NCBI GenBank assembly: GCA_012845835.1
Contig: JABAKD010000011.1
Coordinates: 11,909,865-11,973,864 of the forward strand
Source of the DNA: Undaria pinnatifida
Lineage: Eukaryota > Sar > Phaeophyceae > Laminariales > Alariaceae
Direction: 5' to 3'
Length of the DNA: 64,000 nt
The notes beneath the pieces are model-generated. The model was given only the letters and a program-made list of their open reading frames with translations. It searched no databases and was not told the DNA's origin. Made by a program: the position numbers and the translations under genes. The first letter of the stretch is position 1, and every line of letters begins with the position of its first letter. Positions 51,250 to 63,129 of this stretch are shown piece after piece.

Positions 51250-51679
51250 GGTACCCCACTAAGGCGGCGGTGTGTGAGAGCAATATAGCCACCTTATTAT
51301 TGGGAGAAGACGCCTTACTTATACCAGGTTGGGAGCATTTCCAATGACACATTTTGGCACGTTTCTCGCCAAATTGGCCAGATATACAATTTTGGACTTG
51401 AGAAAAATACTGTAGTACTCTTCTGCTCCTTCGCTTGTCATTTAACGTAAGTATTGGATTAGATGAAGCCTCCTGCCCCCGCCTGTGATCCTACCCATAC
51501 TTTCTTGTGTCGTTATCCATGATCGTTGTGGGCGTTTGGGCAAGGTCGCGCATCATCTCACCCATACTCACGGCATACTTCGCTTACCGCTACTTACACG
51601 CGGCAAAATTGTCCTGAAAAGCTTGGGACAGAGGGACATAGCTATTGTTCCGCGGTCGCTGAGAACCCCCATCGCGTTT
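51250..51679. other. intergenic; AAGGCGG MITE fragment at its start
   Basis: 51250-51335 contains CCCCACTAAGGCGGCGG and GCCACCTTATTATTGGGAG, related to the MITE at 17433-17662. The rest shows nothing recognisable. Confidence 0.4.
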
Positions 51680-52304
51680 CCCTTTCCCCTTTGAATCCGC
51701 CACCGCGCTGGTTGTCGGTCCAACGTCATACCGCGTGACGCGCTCGGTCTTCCAATCTCCGATCTTCGTCTACCACCGTATCTGCGAGCGACTTGCTAAG
51801 CGATCCGCCTACTTTAAACGAGTGTATGGTAAAATAGTCGGGCAAACCTACTGCGCGTAGATGTGCCTGCAGGGCGGCCGTCATGCGGGGGGCAGTGATC
51901 GCCACTGATCCCCTCTCACCGTTACATTCCACCACGGGGAACTCGCAGCCCGCGGATAAATCCCAACCAATCGCAAGAGCCGCGAAGATGTACCCGGTAA
52001 CCCCTCGAAATGCGCAGGTCTGCAAATTTTCTGCGTCTGCCAATACCACCTCTACTTCTACCGATTTCCGCAATGTCTTCCCGAAATTCACCTTAAACAC
52101 CAAACCTGCCGACACGGGCAGTCGCAAGACCCGTGACGCCAGCGTGAAGGAGAGGTCGAATCCTCGCCTCATGGAATAAAAGGCCAACTGGAATACAGCG
52201 ATGTTTCGAGCAATTGCGATACGCTGGGACAACGACTCCGCGAGCTGTGCGCGCACCCGCATGCTCTGGAGCAACTGGGCTAGAGTATGCGATAACATGG
52301 ACAC
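51680..52304 (-). pseudogene. DIRS-type tyrosine recombinase, catalytic half
   Basis: Minus strand: LAFYSMRRGFDLSFTLASRV carries the first Arg; the HxxR box reads IHSFKVGGSLSKSLADT, with Lys in place of Arg; then a frameshift near 51775 puts the end (IGDWKTERVTRYDVGPTT), with the candidate nucleophile Tyr, into another frame. These enzymes integrate DIRS elements by site-specific recombination. The Lys substitution and the frameshift indicate loss of activity. It lies downstream of the RNase H part of the same element. Confidence 0.82.
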
Positions 52305-52400
52305 CGCCTACTCCACGGGAATGCCCACCTGTTTCTGTTCCGCGCTAACAAACGTAAGGTAGGATTCGACTAACGCACTCCAGCAGGGGTTGCCCTTCTT

Positions 52401-52972
52401 TTATACCGGATCCCATTCCTCTACCTTGCGAAGTTGTTCCCGCATGGCCATGAAAAGCTTCGGAATACATGCTTTATCCATCGATCCCGCCGCATACTGC
52501 TTGGCGCAACCGCTACCCGGCCGGCATGCACCCCCGTCTGCTAGACCCACATCGGGCAAGACCGATCGTGAATCCATGTGGCCCCGTGACTTTGAGAGTC
52601 GAGAAAACACGCCCAGTCGAAGACATCGTCGTCGGTCACCGTTGCCCAGCCCCTGCGCCCCGCCGACCTGGCCAGGAGGAACGCATCGCAGTCGTCGGCT
52701 ATCTTACTTTTGGGTGTCTGGCCTGGACGCACTGCCATTGCGGTGAAAACCACCGCTCGACGAGCTTCAAGTTTTCCCACATCGATCCGCACGGCCATTC
52801 TATCCGGGTCCCGCGGGACAGGCGCCCCCCGAAGTGGCTGCGTACCGCAGAACCAGCAGTAATACAGTTCTCTGTTCTGTACGTTGCACATAGCACATAT
52901 CGAACGAGGTCTCGCACGCAAGTAGTGGTACCGGGCGCCTCGATCCCGCTCTGCACCCACACCCACACGCAC
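52401..52972 (-). pseudogene. DIRS-type recombinase, N-terminal half (zinc-finger-like), fragmented
   Basis: Minus strand: CAMCNVQNRELYYCWFCG gives two C-x-x-C pairs; then DAFLLARSAGRRGW, DDDVFDWACFLDSQSHGATW and, in another frame, GLADGGACRPGSGCAKQ, YAAGSMDKACIPKLF and MAMREQLRKVEEWDPV. These blocks in this order match the core-binding part of DIRS/Ngaro-type recombinases. At least one frameshift separates them. Confidence 0.7.
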
Positions 52973-53279
52973 TCAATGCAGGATCCGGACCAAACGCGAA
53001 CGGGGGGATAGGACGAATACGTTGGCCATGGCGCCGGTGCGCAACCGGATGAGCAAATCCAACACAACCCGCACCCGAAAACCAAATACTCCGTATAATT
53101 ATACATATTTTAAAGTCAACTAAAGCGAAAATAATAAATATAGTAACAACGTAGGGGCAACACTTGTTCGCCCGCTGTTCGAAAGTCCACTTCGTACGCA
53201 GTAGTCGCCGATTTGGGATACCGCCGTTCCCGAAGCGTACCATCCTGGCAAGGCCACTGAAATAATCCAAACATTCCCT

Positions 53280-54040
53280 TCAGGGCCATTTATCCAACGA
53301 GCGAACCATTGCCTGTTGCACGAGTGGGTACCAGTACGCTCTCGTATCGGGGACCACAATAACTGCGTGCTCATGAAATTCCACCACGTGCTGTACGACA
53401 TGTCTCACCATAACCGGCGGAGGGAAACAGTATCCGAATGCATGCTCTCCCGTACCTGGCAATCTCGAAACATCCTGCGCGCCAGCACGTCTACTCCCGA
53501 GGATTCCGCACAGCCGTATTGTGAGAAGAACGGCAGCGCGTGGGAACTCATCGGGATGCGCTGCGCCGATGCTGTACACGCCATGAGGTTGATACTGAAC
53601 GGGTCCAGGGCCTTCCACACGCCCCGGAAATTGCAGGGGTGCAACCGAATGATGGACTCGGGCGATAGTCGCGAGATAGCGTCCACGATGCTGTTAGCGG
53701 CCGTCGGAATCCATTTCAATGTCAACATGAACCCATGCTCCACCTGCAAATCGAAGAGTTGCACCAACAGCGCGTGCGTTCCTGGGTCCTTCGCTTGCCC
53801 TCTCTTAAACGCTCCCATCACCGACTGGTTGTCAACATCGACGAACACTTGCGACCGCCGCAAAGCGTCCGTGAATTGCGTACAAAACTGCCGCAACACA
53901 TGGTACAGCGCATACATCTCCTTGATGCTGATATGTCTAGATATCAAAAGCTGCGGGAGTACGCCTCCCGCACGAAATGGGCCCGAGCTTGCGTTGACCA
54001 CCCCTCCCTGTTCGTTAGCTCCAAGCGGAGTACGTTTCAA
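53280..54040 (-). pseudogene. DIRS-type RNase H and post-RH region
   Basis: Minus strand: HISIKEMYALYHVLRQF, VFVDVDNQSVMGAFKRG, LTLKWIPTAANSIVDAISR form the second to last RNase H blocks, with the Asp of VDVDN. In a shifted frame FGYCFPPPVMVRHVVQH and AVIVVPDTRAYWYPLVQQAM follow, a conserved segment between RNase H and recombinase in DIRS elements. The first RNase H block is detached (57246-57449). No reverse transcriptase domain is visible. Confidence 0.82.
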
Positions 54041-54238
54041 GTCGTTGTATTAGGTCTCCCAACAGGATAGAGGCAAGCCGAGAAGAGCGAGCTCCCGAGC
54101 GAGAGCTCACAGCAGTCTAACATCAAGAACTCCAGCCAGGTACGTAGGTACCCAATAATAGGCCAATTTCCCGAAGCAGCACGAAACGGATAAGTAACTG
54201 TCATGCTGAAATCCCAAATCAACACCCTCCCGGATTCT
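54015..54238. repeat. direct repeat of about 220 bp, copy 1 (partner 57047-57265)
   Basis: TTCGTTAGCTCCAAGC, TAGGTCTCCCAACAGGATAG, GAGCGAGAGCTCACAGCAGT, GATAAGTAACTGTCAT and CCCAAATCA(A/G)CA occur in both copies, with about 85-90% identity by eye. The copies bracket 2.8 kb of unrelated DNA. Confidence 0.85.
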
Positions 54239-57046
54239 TCACAAGATAGTGACGAATCAACAATGGGCTCATCTTCATAGCCTGAAACAACAATAATGGC
54301 AAGAGGAAACCCATTCTCATGAGCGAAAACATCTTCAACACTCCCACTTACAAACCATTGTAATCTCAAGAGGTTACAATATCCGCGCCTTCAGTGCAAA
54401 AAACTATTGCGACAGATGAAATGTCAGAGATCGCGAGGACGCCCGGACAAAGGCCTCCCGTTGTCCCCTACTACAACCATAGATACAAAGATCATACCGG
54501 TAAAAAGAACAGCATACATTGTTGTCCGCAAACATGGAATTTATCCGACGCAAACATTAGCCTACGCCCTCCCTGATGCAAAGAGTATCTGATCATTCAC
54601 AAGTCACCCCGTTTTTCATTGCAAAACAAATGCAAAAATAACTTGCGTGTGAATTAAACAAATTTATCAAAATATTTCATCCTTCGAGTTCCCAAACAAG
54701 ATTGCAATCACCCATCAAGTTGGAAAATACAACATCGATAATTCAATGACTAATGGTGACTTTGCATTTTTCTCATTTTGAGACCGGTATGTCCTGTACT
54801 GTACGGTCACAAGGATGCCCCATCCCATCTCGTCAACACACGTAGGCAACCACAACCAAGAGATACCAGCAAACCTATAAGCCAGTGTAAACAATCCTTG
54901 CCAACAAGCTTAATTACCCGAAATATTGGTAATTTGCAACCACCAATACAACCGAAAACACTCCCTTTTTGGCTCAAAATAATCGAATAAAGAAACGATG
55001 CAATGCCGCCACTGTCGATAAGAACAGCCCAAGCGCTACCAGCTTCGAAAGCTATTCGATAATCGCATTTTTTTTTCGTATTTCACTTCTCCTTTGCGAA
55101 CAAGCATTCGCAAAATGGTTCTGTTGGTAGAATAACCAATCAATCATGAACATTCCCGCCCTCCTTTCTGTTGCAACCCATCCGACGATTACTGCCAAAA
55201 ACAAAAGATACCCGCAAAATTCTATTCCACACATCATTAGATCAGTGAATCTCTCAAGGTGCACCTACGTACCCTTTTTCTCCAAATCGTTATCGTATGT
55301 ACATCAGTTCCACCAGGCCTCTTCTGGTCCTGTCTACACCAGACAGACACTTCAACTTTTTCGGATTTTTCAAAGACTGTTTGATTTGAACATGAAAACA
55401 CGCTTCAAAACAACCAGGTGAAAAAGGCTACGTATACCCCCAGAACGAATATTAGATGACTCTATCTGCGGATCTCCACTCTCACCGAGGACCAACGCCC
55501 GAATGGATAGGGTGGACCGTAACTGGACCAAGTCCGGCGGAAGGCCATCTCCCATGGCCAGGGGTTTTGTTAGTGGGTGAGCTTGCGCAAGTCCCACACT
55601 ACCCGGAAAGATGACATTCCGGGTGGCTATCTCCACCGAAACTGACCCTCAGGGGACAGGCCGGGTCGACATACACACGCATCCGTATACAACGGCAGCT
55701 TGCGCTGCCGGGCTTGTAACGAAGACCACTGATAGGGACAGCTTACGCTATACCTACAATGGGACCCGAAGGGTGCGCCAGCTAGCGTTGGGCTGCGAAA
55801 GCAGCTGAGTTAAATCGACACACGACGCGTATAAAAACACGTGTATGAAAACACGTGGAAGTGTGGTGAGCTAAAGCTTTATTTTTCCCCATCCGCCGGA
55901 GGATAAAAAAAAAAAAAAAAATCCACCCTCACCGCAAATAAATGATCGTCGGGTCTACACCATTGCCGTAAATAAATAAACGCCACATTCGACCAAACAC
56001 AGCATTTCGATCGAAAGGTGGATCCACCGAAAAAATAAATTCACTAATTTGACCAGGTCTGTCCCCCCCCCCCGCCCCGCGATGTTGCCGGACCGTAAAG
56101 CTCCGGCTGACGAAACAATGAACCGATCTGGTCCCTCCATGACCTTTTCCGATGCTGCTGTTGCTGCTGCGTATCATGGAGTGCGTGCGGCCATGCCGCT
56201 CGGCTCGTTGCCCGGACGGAACCCCATCGTTATTTGGTACTGCTGCAGACAGCCCACGATTACCCCACGTCCGTTCCTACCAGCTACCAGCAGCGGGAAG
56301 CACGCGGCTATTATGTTGCGCGACTTTGCCCTACCAAACCACCCCTGCACACGACTGGCTACCGTGCGACTTTTCGCGGAATGTGCAGATACCCCCATAT
56401 CTGCTGTCTCCAAAACCAACCTTTCGGAGTGGCGTGCATACGGCAAATAGTAACGAAGTAAATGCCGTGCGGCTTCAATCCCCCGCCCGCAGCACAGGGC
56501 CGGGGTGCCTACGGCTGTATTTCCGCCATAGAGCTTTTAGCTGCTGCCGTAACCCCTCCTGTCCGCTGTATACGGTGAGGGTGTCCTAGGTTATGCTACG
56601 ACCACGGACATGAGCTTCTGCTACTCCCTGATTTCAGCAAAGCTCCACCGTAGGTCTGTAGCTACTGCCCCCTGAAAACGACGTCTCCACCACAACATCA
56701 TCTCTGGGTCAGAAGACAACTCGCCTATTAAGCTGCTCTCCCTCTTCTACCATCGAAGAATCCCGACCATGGTGATACAGCATTTCTCTCTGCCATACCA
56801 ACGATGGCTCTATCCTTCTCCACATCGGACTCCTCCTTGCGCCTTGCTGCTTGTTTACGCTCGTTTCCAAAAGGTTGGCTCCGCAAACACGGCCCATCCC
56901 CATCAAGCCTCCCTGTGAGATTTGCCACCTTCGGATCGCCTGCGCTTTAATTCCTTCAGCTTCTTCGAGGGCATGGCCCTGTTCCAATACTGCTAACCCG
57001 TAGATCCCCCATGGGGCTAGACCGAATCGGTTTACTCTAGTTAGGG
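54239..57046. other. 2.8-kb insert splitting the DIRS element
   Basis: AT-rich 54400-55420 without coding signal; GC-richer 55430-55810 (GTCCGGCGGAAGGCCATCTC, GGACAGGCCGGGTCGACA), compact and possibly structured; the inverted repeat block at 55869-55920; microsatellite-like AAATAAATAAACG; and 56100-57046 with weak minus-strand frames (for example LLVAGRNGRGVIVGCLQQ) that I cannot assign. It may be composite. Confidence 0.4.
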
Positions 57047-57265
57047 TGTTCGTTAGCTCCAAGCCGGGTAGGTTTCATGTCATTGTATTACGTCTCCCAA
57101 CAGGGTAGAGGCAAGACGAGAAGAGTGAGTTCCCGAGCGAGAGCTCACAGCAGTCTACCACCAAGAACGCCAGCCAGGTACTACTAGGTACCCAAGAGTA
57201 GGCCAATAGCCCGAAGCGACACGAAACTGATAAGTAACTGTCATACTAAGAATCCCAAATCAGCA
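57047..57265. repeat. direct repeat of about 220 bp, copy 2
   Basis: Second copy of 54015-54238. On the higher-coordinate side it runs into the RNase H start, whereas copy 1 runs into the RNase H remainder on its lower-coordinate side. Confidence 0.85.
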
Positions 57266-57449
57266 CTCCCCACCCGATGGACGATGCGTCCGTCGACCCA
57301 CCGGTGAGAGAGGCAGTGAAATGCCGTGCCTGTTGCCACGGCCCCTCGTGCGAAGTGGACGTAATATGCATCCACTGCCGAAACTCACCCACGAGGTCCG
57401 CATGGGAATCGCGCGCCAGATCGATCCTGCTCGCGCCCGACTTCTCCAA
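57246..57449 (-). pseudogene. detached first RNase H block of the DIRS element
   Basis: Minus strand: GPWQQARHFTASLTGG, then STDASSIGWGVLIWDS. TDAS-x-x-GWG holds the first catalytic Asp of RNase H. LIWD is shared with a frame at about 54220, which links it to the piece at 53280-54040. Confidence 0.75.
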
Positions 57450-57584
57450 TTCGACAACACGGAAAACATGGCGTTAGTCCACAGGGACGCCGGGCGACTT
57501 GACAAAATACCAGGTAGCAAAAAAAACGGCCAAGCTTTATTGGATATTTTCGTTCTGCTTCGTTGTCCAGAAAATATATCTATG

Positions 57585-57705
57585 AGCGCAATTCCTCAGT
57601 TGCGCCAAGCGATTTTGACCGCCTTATATCGGGATACCGCCGTACTCAGACCTTACCCAGACCTTACTCAGACCGCCTTATTGGGGAACCCCTACGGCAC
57701 CATCT
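57585..57705 (-). mobile_element. partial AAGGCGG MITE
   Basis: Reverse complement shares GGGGTTCCCCAATAAGGCGG, TATCCCGATATAAGGCGGTC and AAAATCGCTTGGCGCAACTG with 17440-17530. It lies next to the DIRS RNase H fragment. Confidence 0.7.
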
Positions 57706-58959
57706 TTTTCGTAGGGAGAAGGTCAAAGGGCGATATACCCCCGGGTTTTTCGACCATTTGGCGGCATTCATTCGGAAAATACGCCTCCTGTGGAACGTGC
57801 CCACGGTTGCCCCAGACTGCCGGGACACCTGCAGTCCATGCCGAGCGCGCACACATTTTTTTTTCGGACACCGTATCGGGGCTAATGGGGCCGTGACATA
57901 TGAGGGGGCGAAATTATCTTCCCCTGTGACTACGACTTGGTGGGGTAGTGCTTCGCAGATCTACTATTAATAAGTGTAGATGCTACGCCCTCCTTATATA
58001 TATGGTGCGGGCAATTGTGACCCCGATTATACTTCATCGGTCATAACTTTGCCAATACATATTCGTTTTCATTTTTACTGTATTTATAATCATCTGCACC
58101 TCAAACAAAACAAGATTTGTTCGAAGACTATATCGATTACCTGGTAGAGGCGTTTCTAACATTTTGAGGTGTTTGCGTATGATTTTTCGGGTGTTTTTTT
58201 GGGGAGGAGATGAAACAATCTATCGTTAATTTCGGCAACTACGCTCTTGTCAACGTCCCCCTTTTGAAAAAAAGTTTGGTATGGGCGGGGCTTGGGTATA
58301 TGAGGATACATATACTCGTATACACACGAGTCGCCGACCTATAATATCCTAAATGAGGACACACAACCCGTAATACGCGCGATCGGAGTATCACACATAG
58401 CTTCAAAGAAAGATGAGTTTCGACAAAATATTCGATCTCACAGCTGGAGTGTATTTCAATTTTTGTAATATACACGGGGGTTGCACGGCAATTATATGGC
58501 ATTTTTCTAGGCGGGAGATAGGAAAATTTGTAGTGTTATTGCCTCGGACGCATCAGCTGTTTTCTCATTATTGTTTTGACCTCGACCAGCGGGCCTTCCA
58601 CGCACCCCCCCCCCCCTCCACACACACACACACACAATGCGTGGGTGACTCTCCATCCGTAGGAGCAACTGATATACGGATCTCAGAGCCAGCGACCCTT
58701 GGAACAGCTTCCCCGCTTTCGCGTGAGGAACGTCCACAGGCTCCTGCAAGTGCATGGTGCATCAGCGGGTGGGAGACAACGGCGGGCGGGAAGGGGGGGG
58801 GGGTGAGTGGGAGGGGCTTGCGGAGCGATGTACGTATCACCGCATGAAGTATATTATATGTGATACAGCAGCAGTATCTACCTGGGCAAGTACATCAATG
58901 CCGTATCAACAGCAGTACTATAGACAGCATGGCATTTGTAGGAGGAGGACAGCAACAGG
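57706..58959. other. intergenic with repeat-family fragment and microsatellite
   Basis: 58340-58460 holds TAATACGCGCGATCGGAGTA, AGATGAGTTTCGACAAAAT and CGATCTCACAGCTGGAGTG, a third-type fragment of the 300-bp family. A CA microsatellite with a C-run lies at 58606-58637 and a G-run at 58788-58801. No gene seen. Confidence 0.5.
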
Positions 58960-59250
58960 TACATTATAAAATAAAAATACACTACAACTGTGGGATCGAA
59001 TATATCGTTGAAACTCACCTTTGTAATCTGTTGTGATACTCCAATCGCGCGTATTGCTGGGTGTGTCCTTATCAAGGATATAGGTCGACGACTCCCCTTG
59101 GAACTAGAGTGTAGCTTGTACCAGGGTCAACAGGGTGATGTTAATCAATCTGTGCGCAGCAACTATAAAACCCGTTTTTGAGGGGGACACAATCTGACAG
59201 CTGTGGAACGAATCAGTTTATCAAGTATATCTTGTAAGTGGGACAACGGG
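58960..59250 (-). repeat. 300-bp dispersed repeat family, copy 3
   Basis: Minus-strand copy: TTGTACCAGGGTCAACAGGG, TTTTTGAGGGGGACACAATC and ATCGTTGAAACTCACCTTTG are the complements of the blocks at 46640-46925. A further partial copy with G-runs lies at 59330-59450. Confidence 0.75.
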
Positions 59251-59776
59251 TGAGGAGAGGGGCGGAATTTTTTCAAGGCGTGGGGGCCGGGGGCGGGGGG
59301 GGGCGGGGTAGTAGAGGGGGGGGGGCAACTCAATCTGTGCAGCAGCTATAAACCCTTGAAGGGGACAAATCTTACGGTTGTGGGAGGAACGCATCAGTTT
59401 ATCATGTATACCCTGTAAATCGTACAACCGGTGAGGAGAGGGGGGGGGGGTGTTCGCAGGGGGGGGGGCGGGGGGGAGGGAAAGGGGGAAGGGGGATTTA
59501 AAACCGCATTAGATCGCGTAAATGTAATCCGGTAGGAACTTACTATACGCATGGTGCTAGGTCTAGGCGATGGTGCGGGTGGTGAGGAAGGAGGGGGCGT
59601 GGGGATTATTGGAGCCATGGCAAGTGGATGACTAAAAAGGTAATGAGGTAACAGCTAGATATATCTGATGTTACCATCAAGTATTTTTAGCAGATCGTAA
59701 GGCCACCACAGCGCAGCATTTCATACGTATAAAACAGCATAAGGAGGCCACAGCAGCAGTGGATCCCGACACTCAC

Positions 59777-60214
59777 CCCGAGCCTAATGGAGTTCACAGC
59801 AGATGCACCAAGGTACTCCTTTTCCACGTCTCTGAAGTAGGCGACGCCCTGCTCCCAGTTCTCCTGGCACGCTCGGGCCGCTAAAGCCGCCTTCCTAAGC
59901 TGCAATCTCGCCCTTTTGAGCTTGCGAAAGGCGACCTTCCTACACACACCCCTGTTGGCTTGACCCTTGAGGAAAGCTGGGTCGAGGTCCACCTGACTTT
60001 TGTCTACATGAACTTGCGCTTGTATCATCGCGGCAGGAAGCTTCCGAGCGGCGATGTGCGCATGTTTAATCTGTTCGAGCTTGACCGCCGCTTTGTAGTT
60101 CGGCAAAAGCTCGCGCAGCTTCTTCCCGTCATAGCGTTCCTTCGGTCTGCCTGCCCCCTCCCGTATTCCGCCACGTTTTTCAGGTGGCGTTTGGGCCACC
60201 CGCACTGTCTGCAT
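59777..60214 (-). CDS. possible exon of a minus-strand gene (or transposon protein)
   Basis: Minus strand from the ATG at 60214: EKRGGIREGAGRPKERYDG, then KKLRELLPNYKAAVKLEQIK, FRKLKRARLQLRKAALAARA and YFRDVEKEYLGASAVNSIRL, ending LG|GTGAGT, a perfect donor. A sequence of GREGAGRP type occurs in DNA-binding and transposon-associated proteins. An acceptor reading AAAATGCAG at the foldback end could begin it instead of the ATG. The next exon was not found. Function unknown. Confidence 0.45.
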
Positions 60215-62031
60215 TTTAGGTGGAAGTTCACGAAAAATTCCATGAAAGCTTCCATCGCTTCCATGAAAGCTTCCACGGCTTCCCCGGAAGCTTTAATCGC
60301 TTCCATGGAAACTTTCATGGAAGCTGTGGAAGCTTCCATGGAAGCTTTCATGGAAGCTGTGGAAGCTTCCATGGAAGCGTGGAATCTTCCATGGAAGCAA
60401 TGGAACCTTCCATGGAAGCTTCCACGCTTCCATGGAAGCAATGGAACCTTCCATGAAAGCTTCTATGGGCGCTTCCGTGGAAGCTTCCGTGGAAGTTTCT
60501 TTCACGGAATTTTCCATGGAAGCTTTCGTGGAAGTAAATTTGCTTCCACGGAAGCTTTCACGGAAGCGTTCACGGGAGATTTCACGGAAGATTTCACGCA
60601 AGCTTTCGTAAAAGTAAATTTTCTTCCACGGACGCTTTCACGGAAGCTTTCACGGAGGCTTTCGTGGATGTAAATTTGCTTCCACGGAAGCTTTCACGAA
60701 AAATCTCACTGAAACTTTTGTGGAAGTAAATTTGATTCCACGAAAGCTTCTGAAAGCTTCCGTGGAAGTCAATTTGCTTCCACGGAAGCCTTCACGGAGG
60801 CTTTCACGGAAGCTTTCGTGGAAGTAAATTTGCTTTCATGGAAGATTTCACGGAAGCTTTCACGCAAGCTTCCATGAAAGTAAATAATAAATACTCCGGA
60901 GTAGTTGATAAATAGTACTTTTCTTCCACGGAAGCTTTCAAAAACAAATCCCATGGAAGCTTCCGCGATAGCTTCAGAGAAAGAAAATTACTGCCACGAC
61001 AGCTGCTGTGAAAGCTTCCGGCATGTGGTTGACATACTCTTGAAATTTGATACACCCCAATCCCAACCCTAACCCTTACCCTAACCCAATGAAACGAAAC
61101 AACCAACCATTTTACGGTGAAACCCGCTTCGTCTCGTACACAGTGTGCGTCAACCATGTTGCCGAAAAAGCGGTAAGCCCTACTGGAGGAACAGTAGTGC
61201 ACAATGCAAATATGTCAGTGGGAGCTGTCGTGGAAGCCAGTGAGATTCCGCGGAAGCTGAGGAAGCTGCCATGGTAAAACGCAAAATTCAACCATGTTGC
61301 CGAAAAAGCGGTAAGCTCTACTGGAGGAACAGTAGTGCACAATGCAAATATATCAGTGGGAGCTGTCGTGGAAGCCACCGAGATTCCGTGGAAGCTGCGG
61401 AAGCTGCCATGGCAAAACGTACAAATCCGTTGATGTAGCTTCCAACTTTTCGATGAAGATACTTCGAAAACTTTCACAAAAAGCTTTCGTGGAAGCTTTC
61501 GTGGAAGCCGCTGAGCTTCCGACCTTCCGTGGAAGCTGCCGCTTGCGTCTATGGAACTAAAACCCAAAAATCCGTGGAAGTGCTTTCGTGGAAGCTTTTT
61601 GAATGTATTCCGTGGAAGCTGCCGCGGAAGCACTTCCGTGGAAGCGCTTCCGTGGAAGCTTCCGTGAAAGCATTCGTGGAAGCTTCCGTGGAAGCTTTCG
61701 TGGAAATCGAAGCTTTTGTAAAAGCTTCCATGGAAGCTTCCGTGGAAGTGACTTCCGCGGCATCTTCCACTACTTCCATGGAAGCCTTCGTGGAAGCTTT
61801 CGTGGAAGCTACTTCCATATGGAAGCTTTCGCGAAAGCTTCCGTGGAAGCTTCCGGGATTTTTTTTCCATGGAAGCTTCCATATCTTCCATGGAAGCTTT
61901 CACGGAAGCTTTCACGGGAGCTTTCACGGAAGATTCCACGGAAGCTTTCGTGGAAGCTATGGAAGCTTCCATGGAAGCGGTGGAAGCTTCCACGGAAGCT
62001 TTCATGAATTTCCACGCAAAAAATAAGTAGT
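60198..62031. mobile_element. foldback element 2: GGAAGC palindromic satellite with telomere-like core
   Basis: The left end GCACTGTCTGCATTTTAGGT is mirrored at the right (reverse complement GCACTACTTATTTTTTGCGT). The arms are GGAAGCTTTCACGG- and CGTGGAAGCTTTCG-type satellite in opposite orientation. The core holds CCCAACCCTAACCCTTACCC (61061-61080) and a non-satellite segment of about 125 bp duplicated at 61148-61276 and 61287-61415. Same design as the element at 44143-45893. Confidence 0.78.
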
Positions 62032-62079
62032 GCAGGAGACCGCGGCGTTTCCTCGTTTTTTTGGAGCTGGCAGTCACGT

Positions 62080-62463
62080 TATAAGCGCTTTTCTCGAGGA
62101 GGGGGAGGAGGAGCTTCGTCTTCGGTGTCAAGGTTGCGCCTGGCACCACTGAAGCGAGGCACCACTTTGTTCGTGTGGCCTGGCCGCCAAACAGCAGCAA
62201 ACTGTGCCTCTGCGTCTACATCTCGACGCTTTTTGTTGCTGTTGGTTCATGATATCACATCTCCTCCAGCGGCATCTTGCCCTCTTCTTGGGCAGTTCCG
62301 CTGTGATCCCCACTTGATACCCCCTCTTTGCTTCCGCTTGGAGCACGCTGACAAGCTTGCGCGCGCCCCGAAAAGTCAACGCTGCCGTGATGCTCCGTCG
62401 TGGCTCGGGCTTCAGCGCGAAGGGCATGGCCTCGAATCCGAGAGTCTTCGTGTCTTCAGGCAC
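62080..62463 (-). CDS. possible C-terminal part of a minus-strand gene, frame broken
   Basis: Minus strand: PEDTKTLGFEAMPFALKPE, PRRSITAALTFRGARKLVS, VLQAEAKRGYQVGITAELPK; then, in another frame from about 62245, KKRRDVDAEAQFAAVWRPG, HTNKVVPRFSGARRNLD and TEDEAPPPPPREKRL with a stop near 62085. Composition looks like real protein in both parts, but the junction needs an intron of under 80 nt or a frameshift. No domain recognised. Confidence 0.4.
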
Positions 62464-62599
62464 CGGGGATTTTGGTTTGATGTGGGTAATTTTTTGGAAA
62501 AGTTATGTTTTTGTTTCTGGCCGGGTCTAGAAGGGGATGAGGATGATTCAGACGCCATAACATCGCTCAGGAAGCTAGCTTTCCATATCTGCAATTAGA

Positions 62600-63129
62600 T
62601 TCGGTGGGTTCGCCATAGTTGTTGAGATATGGTGATGTTGTTCGGTGAATTGCCCTCTGGAGCGACGGTCATCACTCGATTGTGAGCTTCACAGCGTAAT
62701 CCCACCTCCTGTTGTTGCCTTAGGCTCATTCGAGTGCTCCGGCGAAAAGTTTTTCGCGTTGTATTTTAGATTTATCATTTTTTTCCGGCTCCGTTACTTT
62801 TTTCAAAAAGACCCATAATTTGGGGTCACAAGTGCCAGCACCATATTATAACCATATGGCCTAAAAACGAGCGTTTTAAATTAGTCTTCCTTTAGAGTAC
62901 GTCTGTTGATGAAATTAGAACAGCGCGAAAGCTCAATGTCGCAAAGGAACAGGGGCTTCATACGCGTGAGTGAACCCAAGCAAATGAGAACCCCCCCCCC
63001 CCCGAGGGATGGATCCCCCTACCGGATAAAGTAGTCGACAAACATATGGAAGGATAGGGGGAGGCCAAGAAGAGGTACGTACGGTCTACAGATAAGTTTG
63101 GTGGGTACAAGATAGAATTAATAGAAATG
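62600..63129. other. intergenic, nothing recognised
   Basis: AT-leaning, one C-run at 62990-63003. No coding or structured signal I can support. Confidence 0.4.

Noticed and set aside
59394-59618. Pro/Ser-rich minus-strand frame
   Set aside because: It is created by long G-runs on the + strand within a repeat; low complexity only.
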